A DNA stretch of 64,000 nt, from contig JASBUN010000058.1 of NCBI GenBank assembly GCA_030147845.1, forward strand, positions 62,001 through 126,000, in the 5' to 3' direction. Positions 1 through 8,479 of the stretch are shown here, in pieces. The translations under genes and the position numbers were made by a program. Under the pieces are notes generated by a model, which was not told the DNA's origin, searched no databases, and worked only from the letters and a program-made list of their open reading frames with translations. The DNA is from Gammaproteobacteria bacterium (lineage in GTDB: Bacteria; Pseudomonadota; Gammaproteobacteria; JASBUN01). Each line of letters starts with the position of its first letter. Within the stretch, counting starts at the first letter, position 1.

Positions 1-61
1 TGCGAGGACAGCCCATCGAGCCAAGACATCGGCACGCGCTAGGGCAACAGTTGTGTTCTGC

Positions 62-535
62 TCAGCGACTGATGTCAGCGCTACTACCGCCGGTCAATGT
101 CAATAAATCGGAGGGCGCCAATTCGATCTCAAGCCCGCGCCGACCGGCGCTAACGTAAATAGTATCGAAACCTTGTGCAGAATCGTCCAGCAGCAGTGCT
201 AAGCGCTTGCGCTGTCCTAATGGACTGATACCGCCGAGTACATATCCAGTCGCACGCTCGGCGTCCTTAGCGTCGGCCATGGTGGCCTTTTTTGCCTGCA
301 GCGCGGCCGCAAATGCTTTCAAATCTAACTTCCCTGTCACCGGAACCACGCCTACTGCCAGCGGCCGCCGATCATCATGCAGTGCCACAATGAGCGTCTT
401 GAATACCCGATCGGCGACGACGCCCAATGCCTGCGCGGCTTCCTCACCATAGGCGGACACGCCAGCGGCATGCCGATACTCATGAATTTGGAAGGCAATG
501 CCGGCGCGCTTGGCCGCTTCGATCGCCGGCGTCAC
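62..535 (-). CDS. ybaK: Cys-tRNA(Pro)/Cys-tRNA(Cys) deacylase YbaK
   Basis: A 157-residue protein of the YbaK/EbsC/ProX trans-editing family, which hydrolyses cysteine wrongly attached to tRNA(Pro) in the cytoplasm. The family hallmarks are visible: a VFKTL stretch, the VTGKLDLKAFAAAL region, a central TGYVLGGISPLGQ motif and a C-terminal RGLEIELAP motif. The chosen start is GTG at 535 (MTPAIEAAKRAG), because it lines up with the usual YbaK N terminus, gives the usual length (about 159 residues) and has GGGAGG about seven bases upstream; an ATG seven codons earlier (556) is possible but would overlap that ribosome-binding site. It lies downstream of the small membrane protein gene on the same strand, so the two may be co-transcribed. 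Confidence 0.9.
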   Translation of the reverse strand: MTPAIEAAKRAGIAFQIHEYRHAAGVSAYGEEAAQALGVVADRVFKTLIVALHDDRRPLAVGVVPVTGKLDLKAFAAALQAKKATMADAKDAERATGYVLGGISPLGQRKRLALLLDDSAQGFDTIYVSAGRRGLEIELAPSDLLTLTGGSSADISR

Positions 536-604
536 CGCACCGCCTCCCGTCGACATCGGCGACCAACGGAGCGCGACACCGATCGCCGTGTCGAAGCGCC
601 CACG

Positions 605-868
605 TTAACGGTGATGCACCGCTGCGCGATTACGCGACGCGCGACTCGCCGGCCAGTGACTCGCATCACTACTACCGGTAGGAACGCTGGTCGCTGCGTG
701 ACTGATCGGAGGTAGCGGACGCGAAACATGATATGCGCCGGAACCGTACTGCGCTTCCGAGGGGCCGCGACTTCGGTCGCCACGCCACTCCGTTAAAATA
801 AAAATGATGCCCAATACCAATACTGTCAACAACAGCGTCACCAAAAACAAAATCGAATTCACCGACAT
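605..868 (-). CDS. small single-pass membrane protein, unknown function
   Basis: An 87-residue protein not recognised from any named family. Residues about 4-25 (SILFLVTLLLTVLVLGIIFI) form one strongly hydrophobic segment at the very N terminus, followed by a polar, proline- and serine-rich tail of about 60 residues ending in basic residues. It would be a small inner-membrane protein with a soluble tail, or an anchored exported one. The ATG at 868 is preferred because GAGG lies eight bases upstream; a GTG eight codons earlier (892) is an alternative. About 70 bases separate it from ybaK on the same strand. The tail has low complexity, so the 3' part may not be conserved. No function is proposed. 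Confidence 0.5.
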   Translation of the reverse strand: MSVNSILFLVTLLLTVLVLGIIFILTEWRGDRSRGPSEAQYGSGAYHVSRPLPPISHAATSVPTGSSDASHWPASRASRNRAAVHHR

Positions 869-892
869 CCATTCGTCCTCGAAATCCGCCAC

Positions 893-1273
893 ACAAGCTT
901 AGACATAGATTCAGCGCGATGACTATACCGCCCTCATGCCGGTCATCGCCAGCCTAGGCCAATTCCACCGGTGTGGCAAAAGTCCTGGGCCGACATCTGG
1001 CTATCCTCGCCGAGTCACGTGATGGCCGTCAACCGGCCTTCTTACCGCCATACAATGACGTGTCGTGCACTTTGCCAGCGGTCTTATTGGACGCGTAGAC
1101 AGTTGGAATTACAAACGTACCGGGTGTAGGCGAACTGCCTCTTTCGCGCGACAACATGGGCGACGCGGCTGCGGCGTACCAGGACGGCCGCGGCTTGGCG
1201 GCAATGAACGCCGTAGTCGGAACGATCGCGCCGATACGCGCACCACTCAGCCGTCGCGCGGTAGCCGACAAAA
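893..1273. other. gene-free stretch upstream of the nar promoter
   Basis: About 380 bases between the small membrane protein gene and the FNR site. Short open frames exist on both strands (for example 1029-1271 minus and 1065-1277 plus), but none has a convincing ribosome-binding site or recognisable protein motif. I see no tRNA-like fold and no T-rich terminator. The stretch may hold further control sites for the nitrate operon, such as NarL-type heptamers, but I could not identify any confidently. Confidence 0.5.
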
Positions 1274-1287
1274 TTGATACGGATCAA
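1274..1287 (+). promoter_or_regulatory. FNR/Anr box upstream of the nitrate respiration operon
   Basis: The sequence reads TTGAT-ACGG-ATCAA, an exact match to the FNR/Anr consensus TTGAT-N4-ATCAA with perfect dyad symmetry. Its centre is at 1280.5. A TAGAAT hexamer at 1311-1316 would place a start site near 1322, so the box centre sits about 41.5 bases upstream, the standard spacing for class II FNR activation. The first gene begins at 1364. Respiratory nar operons are classic FNR/Anr targets, so oxygen-limited activation is expected. Confidence 0.85.
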
Positions 1288-1310
1288 GGCGAGGTACACG
1301 CACTCGGGCC

Positions 1311-1316
1311 TAGAAT
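1311..1316 (+). promoter_or_regulatory. probable -10 element of the nar operon promoter
   Basis: TAGAAT matches five of six positions of the sigma-70 -10 hexamer. It is 23 bases downstream of the FNR box, as expected for a class II activator-dependent promoter that lacks a good -35 element. The start site would be near 1322 and the leader about 42 bases long. Confidence 0.6.
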
Positions 1317-1363
1317 TTCGCTGAAACCATGCGATTACTGCCACTGGGAAAGACAAGGCCACA

Positions 1364-2446
1364 ATGAAATTGCGCTTCGAGCATGCGCCTCACGCCCCGC
1401 TGGAGCGCATGCACCCCGGTTATTTTGCGCTGGTGATGGCAACCGGGATCGTCGCGCTGGCAGCGCGATTGCAGGGCTTGAACTGGATCGCCGCGCCCAT
1501 GTTCTGGCTCAATCTGTTCTTTCTGCTCGGCCTGATCGTTGCCACGGCGGCGCGTGTGCTTTGCCATTGGCGCGCCTTCGAGCGCGACCTGCACGACCAT
1601 AGCCGCGCCGTCGGTTTCTACACCACGGTGGCGGCCTTCGGTGTTTTTGGCGTGCAACTGGTCGTACAGCAACATGCGCTACCACTGGCGGCGATCGGTC
1701 TGGTCGTCACCGGCGTGCTGTGGATGATCACCATGTACGGCATCCTCGCTGCGCTGACCGTCAAGCACGACAAGCCCGACATCGAGCACGGCCTTAACGG
1801 TAGCTGGTTGGTCATCGTAGTGGCGACGCAAGCAGTAGCGGTACTGACTGTCTTTATTTTGTCCGCCGATGGCTTTCCCGGCTGGCGACCGCACCTGATG
1901 TTCCTGGCGTTGATCTTCTGGCTGGGCGGCGGCGCGCTGTATCTGTGGCTGATGTCGCTGATCTTCTTCCGCTACACCTTTATCGAGATGTCACCGGAAG
2001 ATCTGTCGCCGCCCTACTGGATCAATATGGGCGCCGTGGCGATTTCGACACTGGCGGGTACCTTGCTGATCCAGTACGCGTCGATGTCCCCGGTGGTTGT
2101 CGAAGTGCTGCCGTTCACGAAAGGCATGACGTTACTGTTTTGGGCCATTGGCAGCTGGTGGATTCCGATGCTGCTGGTGCTGGGTGTGTGGCGTTATCTG
2201 ATCCGCGGCGTAGCGTTCCGTTATGACCCGCTGTACTGGGGCGGCGTGTTCCCCATGGGCATGTACGCGGTGTGCACCTATCGGCTGACCCAAGTGATGC
2301 CGCTGCCGTTTCTGGCGACGTTGTCCAGGGTCGTATTTTTCGTCGCCCTGGCGGCTTGGCTGGCGACGCTGATCGGCATGATCGACAGCCTGCTGGGCGG
2401 TGCTCGCCGCCTGCTGAATCCGTTGCGGACCGGAGGACAAGCATGA
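1364..2446 (+). CDS. TDT/SLAC1 (TehA-like) family anion channel or transporter
   Basis: A 360-residue, very hydrophobic protein with about ten membrane segments. The opening region MHPGYFALVMATGIVALAA (from residue 16) is typical of the tellurite-resistance/dicarboxylate transporter (TDT) family, which includes bacterial TehA and the plant guard-cell anion channel SLAC1. Members conduct monovalent or dicarboxylate anions. The gene is first in the nitrate reductase operon: its TGA overlaps the narG ATG (2443-2446) and it lies directly behind the FNR-type promoter. No NarK-type nitrate/nitrite transporter is found in the window, so a role moving nitrate or nitrite is a reasonable inference. A different anion, or sulfite or tellurite efflux as in other family members, cannot be excluded. 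Confidence 0.85.
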   Translation: MKLRFEHAPHAPLERMHPGYFALVMATGIVALAARLQGLNWIAAPMFWLNLFFLLGLIVATAARVLCHWRAFERDLHDHSRAVGFYTTVAAFGVFGVQLVVQQHALPLAAIGLVVTGVLWMITMYGILAALTVKHDKPDIEHGLNGSWLVIVVATQAVAVLTVFILSADGFPGWRPHLMFLALIFWLGGGALYLWLMSLIFFRYTFIEMSPEDLSPPYWINMGAVAISTLAGTLLIQYASMSPVVVEVLPFTKGMTLLFWAIGSWWIPMLLVLGVWRYLIRGVAFRYDPLYWGGVFPMGMYAVCTYRLTQVMPLPFLATLSRVVFFVALAAWLATLIGMIDSLLGGARRLLNPLRTGGQA

Positions 2447-5400
2447 GTCATTTTCTCGATCGCCTGATGTTTTTTCGCAAAGTGCAGGGAGAGTTTGCCG
2501 ATGGACACGGCCAAACCACGCTCGAGGATCGTTCCTGGGAGAAAGCTTACCGCCAGCGCTGGCAGCACGACAAGATCGTGCGCTCCACACACGGCGTGAA
2601 CTGCACCGGCTCTTGCTCGTGGAAGATCTACGTCAAGGAAGGACTGGTCACCTGGGAAACGCAGCAGACCGACTATCCGCGCACGCGGCCGGATATGCCC
2701 AACCACGAACCGCGTGGTTGTCCGCGCGGGGCGAGCTATTCCTGGTACCTGTATAGCGCCAACCGACTAAAGTACCCAATGATCCGCGCTCGCCTGCTGA
2801 AGCTGTGGCGCGTGGCGCTGACCAAACATCCTGACCCGGTGGATGCATGGGCCTCGATCGTCGAGGACCCGGTCAGAGCCCGCGAGTACAAGTCGATCCG
2901 CGGACTCGGCGGTCTGGTGCGCGCCCAATGGGGCGAGGTCAACACGCTGATCGCCGCCGCCAACGTCTACACCGCAAAACAATATGGTCCAGATCGCATC
3001 GCCGGGTTTTCGCCGATCCCGGCCATGTCGATGGTGTCGTATGCTTCCGGCTCGCGTTATCTGTCGCTGATCGGCGCTACTTGCCTGTCATTCTACGACT
3101 GGTACTGCGATCTGCCGCCGTCCTCGCCGATGACCTGGGGCGAGCAGACCGACGTGCCCGAATCGGCTGACTGGTACAACGCCAAGTTCATTATCATGTG
3201 GGGCTCAAACGTGCCCCAAACACGCACCCCCGACGCCCACTTCATGACCGAAGCGCGCTACAACGGCACGCAGATCGCGGTGGTATCGCCGGATTATGCC
3301 GAAGCCACCAAGTTCGCCGACATCTGGCTGGCGCCGAAACAGGGCACCGACGCCGCCATGGCCATGGCCATGGGTCACGTAATCCTGCGCGAGTTTCACC
3401 TCGACCATCCCAATGATTATTTCGTCGACTACGCCCGCCGCTACACCGACTTACCGTTTCTGGTGCGGCTCGATGAAGGCCCCAAAGGTCTGGCTCCAGG
3501 ACGTTTCCTGCGCGCCGCCGACTTCGACGCCGCGCTCAAACAGGAAAAAAATCCGGACTGGAAGACCGTCGCCTGGGATGAAGTCAGCGGCCGTGTGGTA
3601 GTGCCACAGGGCTCAGTGGGTTTTCGTTGGGACGATAGCGGGCGTTGGAACCTAGAGGAGAAAGAAGGCGCCGAGCAGCGCGAAATCAAGTTGCGGCTGA
3701 GCCATATCGACCAGCCTGACGCGGTCGCCGAGGTCGGCTTTCCGTACTTTGGTTCGATCAAGAGCGACCACTTCAACTTCACCGATCACGAGGCGGTGCT
3801 CACCCGCAAAGTGCCGGTCAAACGCCTGTGTCTGGCCGACGGGCAGCAGGTGTTGGCGGCCACCGTCTACGACCTGATGCTGGCGCACTACGGCCTCGAC
3901 CGTGGTCTGGATGACCCTGGCGCGGCGCGCAGCTACGACGATGATGTGCCCTACACTCCGGCCTGGCAGCAACGCATTACCGGCGTCGACCGGCGCAAGG
4001 TCATCAATACCGCGCGCGCTTTCGCTGACAATGCCGCGCGCACACAAGGCCGCTCGATGGTGATTCTAGGTGCCGGCATCAACCACTGGTACCACATGGA
4101 CATGACCTACCGTGGCATCATCAACATGCTCATGCTGTGCGGTTGTGTCGGCCAGTCCGGCGGCGGCTGGGCACACTACGTTGGTCAGGAGAAGCTGCGC
4201 CCGCAGACCGGCTGGTTGCCGCTCTGCTTCGCACTGGATTGGGTACGGCCGCCGCGACAGATGAACGGCACTTCGTTCTTTTACGCGCATTCCAATCAAT
4301 GGCGCTACGAGACCCTCAAGGTCGACGCGCTGCTGTCGCCACTCGCCGATCCCGCCAAATGGCAAATGAGCCTCATCGACTGCAACGCACGCGCCGAGCG
4401 CATGGGCTGGCTACCGTCGGCGCCGCAGTTCAATCGTAATCCGTTAAAGCTGGTGGGCGCGGCCAAGGCGGCGGGCCAGGAGCCAGCGGCCTACGTGGTC
4501 GATCAACTCAAGCGCGGCGAACTACGGTTTGCCTGTGAAGACCCGGATGACCCGGTCAACTTTCCGCGCAACCTGTTCATCTGGCGCTCTAATCTGCTCG
4601 GCTCAAGCGGCAAAGGCCATGAGTACCTCCTACGCCACTTACTGGGCGCCAGCGATGGCGTGCAGAGTGAAGAGCTCGGGCACGAGAGCCAGCCGCACAC
4701 CCACGACGTGGCGTGGCGCGATGAAGCACCGCGCGGCAAACTCGACCTGCTGGTGACGCTGGATTTCCGGATGTCCACCACCTGTCTGTACTCAGACGTG
4801 GTGCTGCCGACAGCGACCTGGTACGAGAAGGACGATCTCAATACTTCGGACATGCACCCGTTCATTCACCCGCTGTCGGAGGCGGTCAATCCGGCCTGGG
4901 AGTCGCGCAGCGACTGGGAAATATTCAAAGGCATTGCCACGGCGTTCTCTCGTGTCTGCGCAGGACACTTGGGAGTGGAATTGGATTTGGTCAGTCAGCC
5001 CTTGCAGCACGACAGTCCGGCCGAGATGGGACAGCCCTACGCCATCCAAGACTGGACTGCCGGCGAGTGCGACGCCATTCCCGGCAAGACCATGCCGCAT
5101 CTGCACGTGGTCGAACGCGACTACCCCGCCACCGGCGAGCGCTACATCTCGGTGGGACCACTGCTGGAGCAACTCGGCAACGGCGGCAAGGGTATCCACT
5201 GGCAGACGCACACCGAGGTGGACGAACTGGGTGATCTCCACGGCCGCCATCGGCAAGGCCGCGCCAGCACCGGCCGGCCGCGGCTGGACACCGCCATCCA
5301 AGCCGCCGACACGATCATGGAGCTGGCGCCGGAAACCAACGGCGCAGTGGCAGTCAAGGCCTGGCGCGCGTTGTCCACAACCACCGGCCGCGAGCACGCC

Positions 5401-6195
5401 CATCTGGCCCTGCACAAGGAAGACGAAAAAATCCGCTTCCGCGACATCCAGGCACAGCCGCGCAAGATCATCACCTCGCCGATCTGGTCGGGCATCGAGT
5501 CGGACAAGATCAGCTACAACGCCGGCTGGATCAACGTCCACGAGTTGATCCCCTGGCGCACGCTCACCGGCCGCCAGCACTTCTATCAGGATCATCCATG
5601 GATGATTGCTTTCGGCGAGGGCTTCGTCGCCTACCGGCCGCCGGTGGAGACGCGCGACATCGAGGCGCTACTCGGTCAGCGTGCGAACGGGCACGATGAG
5701 TTGGTGCTCAACTGGATCACTCCACATCAAAAATGGGGCATCCACAGCACCTATTCGGAAAACCTGATCATGCAGACACTGTCGCGCGGCGGCCCGATCG
5801 TGTGGATATCGGAAGTCGACGCCAAGGCCGCCGGCATCGTCGACAACGACTGGATCGAGGCCTTCAATCGCAATGGCGCACTGGTGGCGCGCGCGGTCGT
5901 TTCGCAGCGCGTGCCCGCGGGCATGGCCATGATGTACCACGCGCAGGAGCGCATCGTCAATATGCCGGGATCGGAGATCACCGGTGCGCGCGGCGGCATC
6001 CACAACTCGGTCACGCGCGTGGTACTCAAACCCACGCACATGATCGGCGGTTACGCGCAGCTGAGCTACGGCTTCAACTATTACGGCACGGTTGGCTCCA
6101 ATCGCGACGGGTTCGTCATCGTGCGCAAGATGGCCAAGGTCGACTGGCTCGAGGGCGACGACGAAAGCATCCTGGCGCAGGAGTACAAACGATGA
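2443..6195 (+). CDS. narG: respiratory nitrate reductase, alpha subunit NarG
   Basis: A 1250-residue molybdoenzyme that reduces nitrate to nitrite on the cytoplasmic face of the inner membrane, receiving electrons through NarH and NarI. The N-terminal FS0 iron-sulfur ligands are visible as H50, C54, C58 (in HGVNCTGSCSW) and C93 (in RGCPRG), one residue offset from E. coli H49/C53/C57/C92. The SFYDWYCDLPP stretch carries the aspartate expected to bind molybdenum. Length matches the family (about 1247). The start is the ATG that overlaps the stop of the channel gene (ATGA), giving the usual MSHFLDRLMFF N terminus; in-frame sequence further upstream is not coding. There is no twin-arginine leader, as usual for cytoplasm-facing NarG. 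Confidence 0.98.
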   Translation: MSHFLDRLMFFRKVQGEFADGHGQTTLEDRSWEKAYRQRWQHDKIVRSTHGVNCTGSCSWKIYVKEGLVTWETQQTDYPRTRPDMPNHEPRGCPRGASYSWYLYSANRLKYPMIRARLLKLWRVALTKHPDPVDAWASIVEDPVRAREYKSIRGLGGLVRAQWGEVNTLIAAANVYTAKQYGPDRIAGFSPIPAMSMVSYASGSRYLSLIGATCLSFYDWYCDLPPSSPMTWGEQTDVPESADWYNAKFIIMWGSNVPQTRTPDAHFMTEARYNGTQIAVVSPDYAEATKFADIWLAPKQGTDAAMAMAMGHVILREFHLDHPNDYFVDYARRYTDLPFLVRLDEGPKGLAPGRFLRAADFDAALKQEKNPDWKTVAWDEVSGRVVVPQGSVGFRWDDSGRWNLEEKEGAEQREIKLRLSHIDQPDAVAEVGFPYFGSIKSDHFNFTDHEAVLTRKVPVKRLCLADGQQVLAATVYDLMLAHYGLDRGLDDPGAARSYDDDVPYTPAWQQRITGVDRRKVINTARAFADNAARTQGRSMVILGAGINHWYHMDMTYRGIINMLMLCGCVGQSGGGWAHYVGQEKLRPQTGWLPLCFALDWVRPPRQMNGTSFFYAHSNQWRYETLKVDALLSPLADPAKWQMSLIDCNARAERMGWLPSAPQFNRNPLKLVGAAKAAGQEPAAYVVDQLKRGELRFACEDPDDPVNFPRNLFIWRSNLLGSSGKGHEYLLRHLLGASDGVQSEELGHESQPHTHDVAWRDEAPRGKLDLLVTLDFRMSTTCLYSDVVLPTATWYEKDDLNTSDMHPFIHPLSEAVNPAWESRSDWEIFKGIATAFSRVCAGHLGVELDLVSQPLQHDSPAEMGQPYAIQDWTAGECDAIPGKTMPHLHVVERDYPATGERYISVGPLLEQLGNGGKGIHWQTHTEVDELGDLHGRHRQGRASTGRPRLDTAIQAADTIMELAPETNGAVAVKAWRALSTTTGREHAHLALHKEDEKIRFRDIQAQPRKIITSPIWSGIESDKISYNAGWINVHELIPWRTLTGRQHFYQDHPWMIAFGEGFVAYRPPVETRDIEALLGQRANGHDELVLNWITPHQKWGIHSTYSENLIMQTLSRGGPIVWISEVDAKAAGIVDNDWIEAFNRNGALVARAVVSQRVPAGMAMMYHAQERIVNMPGSEITGARGGIHNSVTRVVLKPTHMIGGYAQLSYGFNYYGTVGSNRDGFVIVRKMAKVDWLEGDDESILAQEYKR

Positions 6196-7754
6196 AAATT
6201 CGTGCACAAATCGGCATGGTACTCAATCTCGACAAGTGTATCGGTTGCCACACTTGCTCGATCACTTGCAAGAACGTTTGGACCTCGCGCGACGGCGTCG
6301 AGTACGCCTGGTTTAATAACGTCGAGACCAAACCCGGTATCGGCTATCCCAAGGACTGGGAAAACCAGGATCACTGGAAGGGCGGCTGGAGACGCAGTGC
6401 CAACAGTAAAATCACGCCACGCCAGGGCGGCAAGTGGCGCGTCTTGGCCAACATCTTCGCCAACCCGAATCTGCCGCAAATCGACGAGTACTACGAACCG
6501 TTCAACTTTGACTACCAGCGTCTTCACAACGCGCCGGAGTCGCGCGCCCAACCTACCGCCAAGCCCTATTCGGCGCTCACCGGCAGGCCGATGGACAAGA
6601 TCGAGTGGGGCCCGAACTGGGAGGAAATCCTGGGCGGCGAATTCGCCAAACGCGCGCGCGACTACAATTTCCGTGAGATCGAAAAAGAGATCTACGGCCA
6701 GTTCGAACACACCTTCATGATGTACCTGCCGCGCCTATGTGAGCACTGCCTCAACCCTACCTGCGTGGCTTCGTGCCCGTCCGGCGCCATCTACAAGCGC
6801 GAGGAAGACGGCATTGTGCTGATCGACCAGGACAAATGCCGCGGCTGGCGCATGTGCATCTCCGGCTGTCCCTACAAAAAAATCTATTACAACTGGCAGT
6901 CCGGAAAATCTGAAAAATGTATCTTCTGCTACCCGCGCATCGAAGCCGGCCAACCGACGGTGTGTTCCGAAACTTGCGTCGGCCGCATCCGTTATCTGGG
7001 CGTGATGCTGTACGACGCCGACCGCATCAAGGACGCCGCCGCAGTGGCCGACGAACGCGATCTGTATCAGGCCCAGCTCGACCTGTTTCTCGATCCGGAA
7101 GACCCGGCCGTCATCGCCCAGGCGCTGGCCGACGGCGTGCAGCAGTCATGGCTGGACGCCGCCCGACGCTCACCGGTCTACAGGATGGCGGTGGACTGGA
7201 AGGTGGCATTTCCGCTGCATCCGGAGTACCGCACACTGCCGATGGTCTGGTACGTGCCGCCGCTGTCGTCGATCAGCGCTGCGGTGGACCAAGGCCAGAT
7301 CGGCTTCGACGGCGAGATACCCGATGTCGCCTCGCTACGCATTCCGGTGAAGTATTTGGCCAACCTGCTCAGCGCCGGTGACGAGAAACCGGTGATCGAG
7401 GCGTTGCGGCGCATGTTTGCCATGCGCATCTACCGTCGCCGGCAAACGGTCAACGGCGTCACCGACACCGCCGCGCCGGATCAGGTCGGGCTGAGCCAGG
7501 CGCAAGTCGACGACATGTACCGAATCATGGCAATCGCCAACTACGAAGATCGCTTCGTCATCCCCACCAATCATCGCGAGCTGTCCACCGACGACGTCTA
7601 CGGCGAGCGCGGCGGCTGCGGCTTTTCCTTCGGCGACGGCTGCAACACCTCGGGCGTCAATCCGACCAATCTGTTCGGCTCCAAGAACCCGCAACGGCGC
7701 AAGTTCCCGATTGCGGTCACGGTCACCCCGCGTCCGTCAAAAACGCGCAAATGA
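6192..7754 (+). CDS. narH: respiratory nitrate reductase, beta subunit NarH
   Basis: A 520-residue electron-transfer subunit carrying three [4Fe-4S] clusters and one [3Fe-4S] cluster between NarI and NarG. Cysteine groups appear at residues 16/19/22/26 (CIGCHTCSITC), from 183 (CEHCLNPTCVASC), from 216 (CRGWRMCISGC) and near 243 (CIFC...CSETC). The tryptophan in CRGW replaces a cysteine, the known NarH signature of the [3Fe-4S] site. The start ATG overlaps the narG TGA (ATGA at 6192-6195), implying translational coupling. An in-frame ATG upstream at 5733 lies inside narG and is not used. Confidence 0.98.
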   Translation: MKIRAQIGMVLNLDKCIGCHTCSITCKNVWTSRDGVEYAWFNNVETKPGIGYPKDWENQDHWKGGWRRSANSKITPRQGGKWRVLANIFANPNLPQIDEYYEPFNFDYQRLHNAPESRAQPTAKPYSALTGRPMDKIEWGPNWEEILGGEFAKRARDYNFREIEKEIYGQFEHTFMMYLPRLCEHCLNPTCVASCPSGAIYKREEDGIVLIDQDKCRGWRMCISGCPYKKIYYNWQSGKSEKCIFCYPRIEAGQPTVCSETCVGRIRYLGVMLYDADRIKDAAAVADERDLYQAQLDLFLDPEDPAVIAQALADGVQQSWLDAARRSPVYRMAVDWKVAFPLHPEYRTLPMVWYVPPLSSISAAVDQGQIGFDGEIPDVASLRIPVKYLANLLSAGDEKPVIEALRRMFAMRIYRRRQTVNGVTDTAAPDQVGLSQAQVDDMYRIMAIANYEDRFVIPTNHRELSTDDVYGERGGCGFSFGDGCNTSGVNPTNLFGSKNPQRRKFPIAVTVTPRPSKTRK

Positions 7755-8461
7755 GGCCGCCGATGCGAACCCTTCAAGTGATCGCCGCGCTGCTGCACTA
7801 CCCCAGCGAGGCGCTGTGCGCGCACTCCGGCGAGCTGCATACCGTATTGACCGACGAGGCGGTACTCGATGCCGCCGAGCGCACAAACTGCCGGCGATTT
7901 ATCGAATGGCTGACGGACCAGGATCTGATCGATGTGCAGGCGCGTTACGTGGAGACCTTTGACCGCAGCCGTGCGCGTTCGCTGTATCTGTTCGAGCACG
8001 TCTACGGTGAATCGCGCGACCGCGGCCAAGCCATGGTCGAACTCAGCCGGCTGTATCGCAGCCACGGCTACGCCATCAGCGTGCGCGAATTGCCCGATTA
8101 CCTACCGCTGTATCTGGAGTTTTTGTCGCGCATCGCGGTCGACGAGGCGCTGCCGCGGCTGATCGAGATCGCACCGCTGGTGCAGCACCTGCACGCACAG
8201 CTGGCCAAGCACGATAGTCCCTACGCGCCGTTGCTGCAGCCGCTGCTGCGGCTGAGCGGCGTCGCCGACGACGATGCTGAGCTATGGCGGCAGGTCGCCG
8301 CCGAGGCGCCCGACGACACGCCGGCGGCGCTGGATGCCGTATGGATGGAAGCCCCGGTGACGTTCGGCGCATGCGACGCGGCCGAGTGTGGCGGTGGTCA
8401 GCCGACCGCCCAACAACCGATCGAAGGGCTAAAGCGCGGTCATACCGATAAACCAGTTTAA
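7751..8461 (+). CDS. narJ: nitrate reductase assembly chaperone NarJ
   Basis: A 236-residue cytoplasmic chaperone that binds apo-NarG and is needed for molybdenum-cofactor insertion and membrane attachment; it is not part of the final enzyme. The stretch LFEHVYGESRDRGQAMVEL (about residues 78-96) is the characteristic NarJ/TorD-like core and LPDYLPLYLEFL follows it. The ATG overlaps the narH stop (7751-7754); a second ATG at 7763 is possible. The C-terminal tail after about residue 180 is polar and less conserved, as in other NarJ proteins. Confidence 0.95.
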   Translation: MRPPMRTLQVIAALLHYPSEALCAHSGELHTVLTDEAVLDAAERTNCRRFIEWLTDQDLIDVQARYVETFDRSRARSLYLFEHVYGESRDRGQAMVELSRLYRSHGYAISVRELPDYLPLYLEFLSRIAVDEALPRLIEIAPLVQHLHAQLAKHDSPYAPLLQPLLRLSGVADDDAELWRQVAAEAPDDTPAALDAVWMEAPVTFGACDAAECGGGQPTAQQPIEGLKRGHTDKPV

Positions 8462-8479
8462 CTGCGGCGGAGGCAAGCG

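Noticed and set aside
1029-1277. Overlapping open frames on both strands upstream of the nar promoter
   Set aside because: No ribosome-binding site, low-complexity composition, no recognisable motif, and the two frames exclude each other.
4792-5595. 267-codon minus-strand open frame inside narG
   Set aside because: Antisense of a clearly coding gene; long antisense frames are expected in GC-rich coding DNA.
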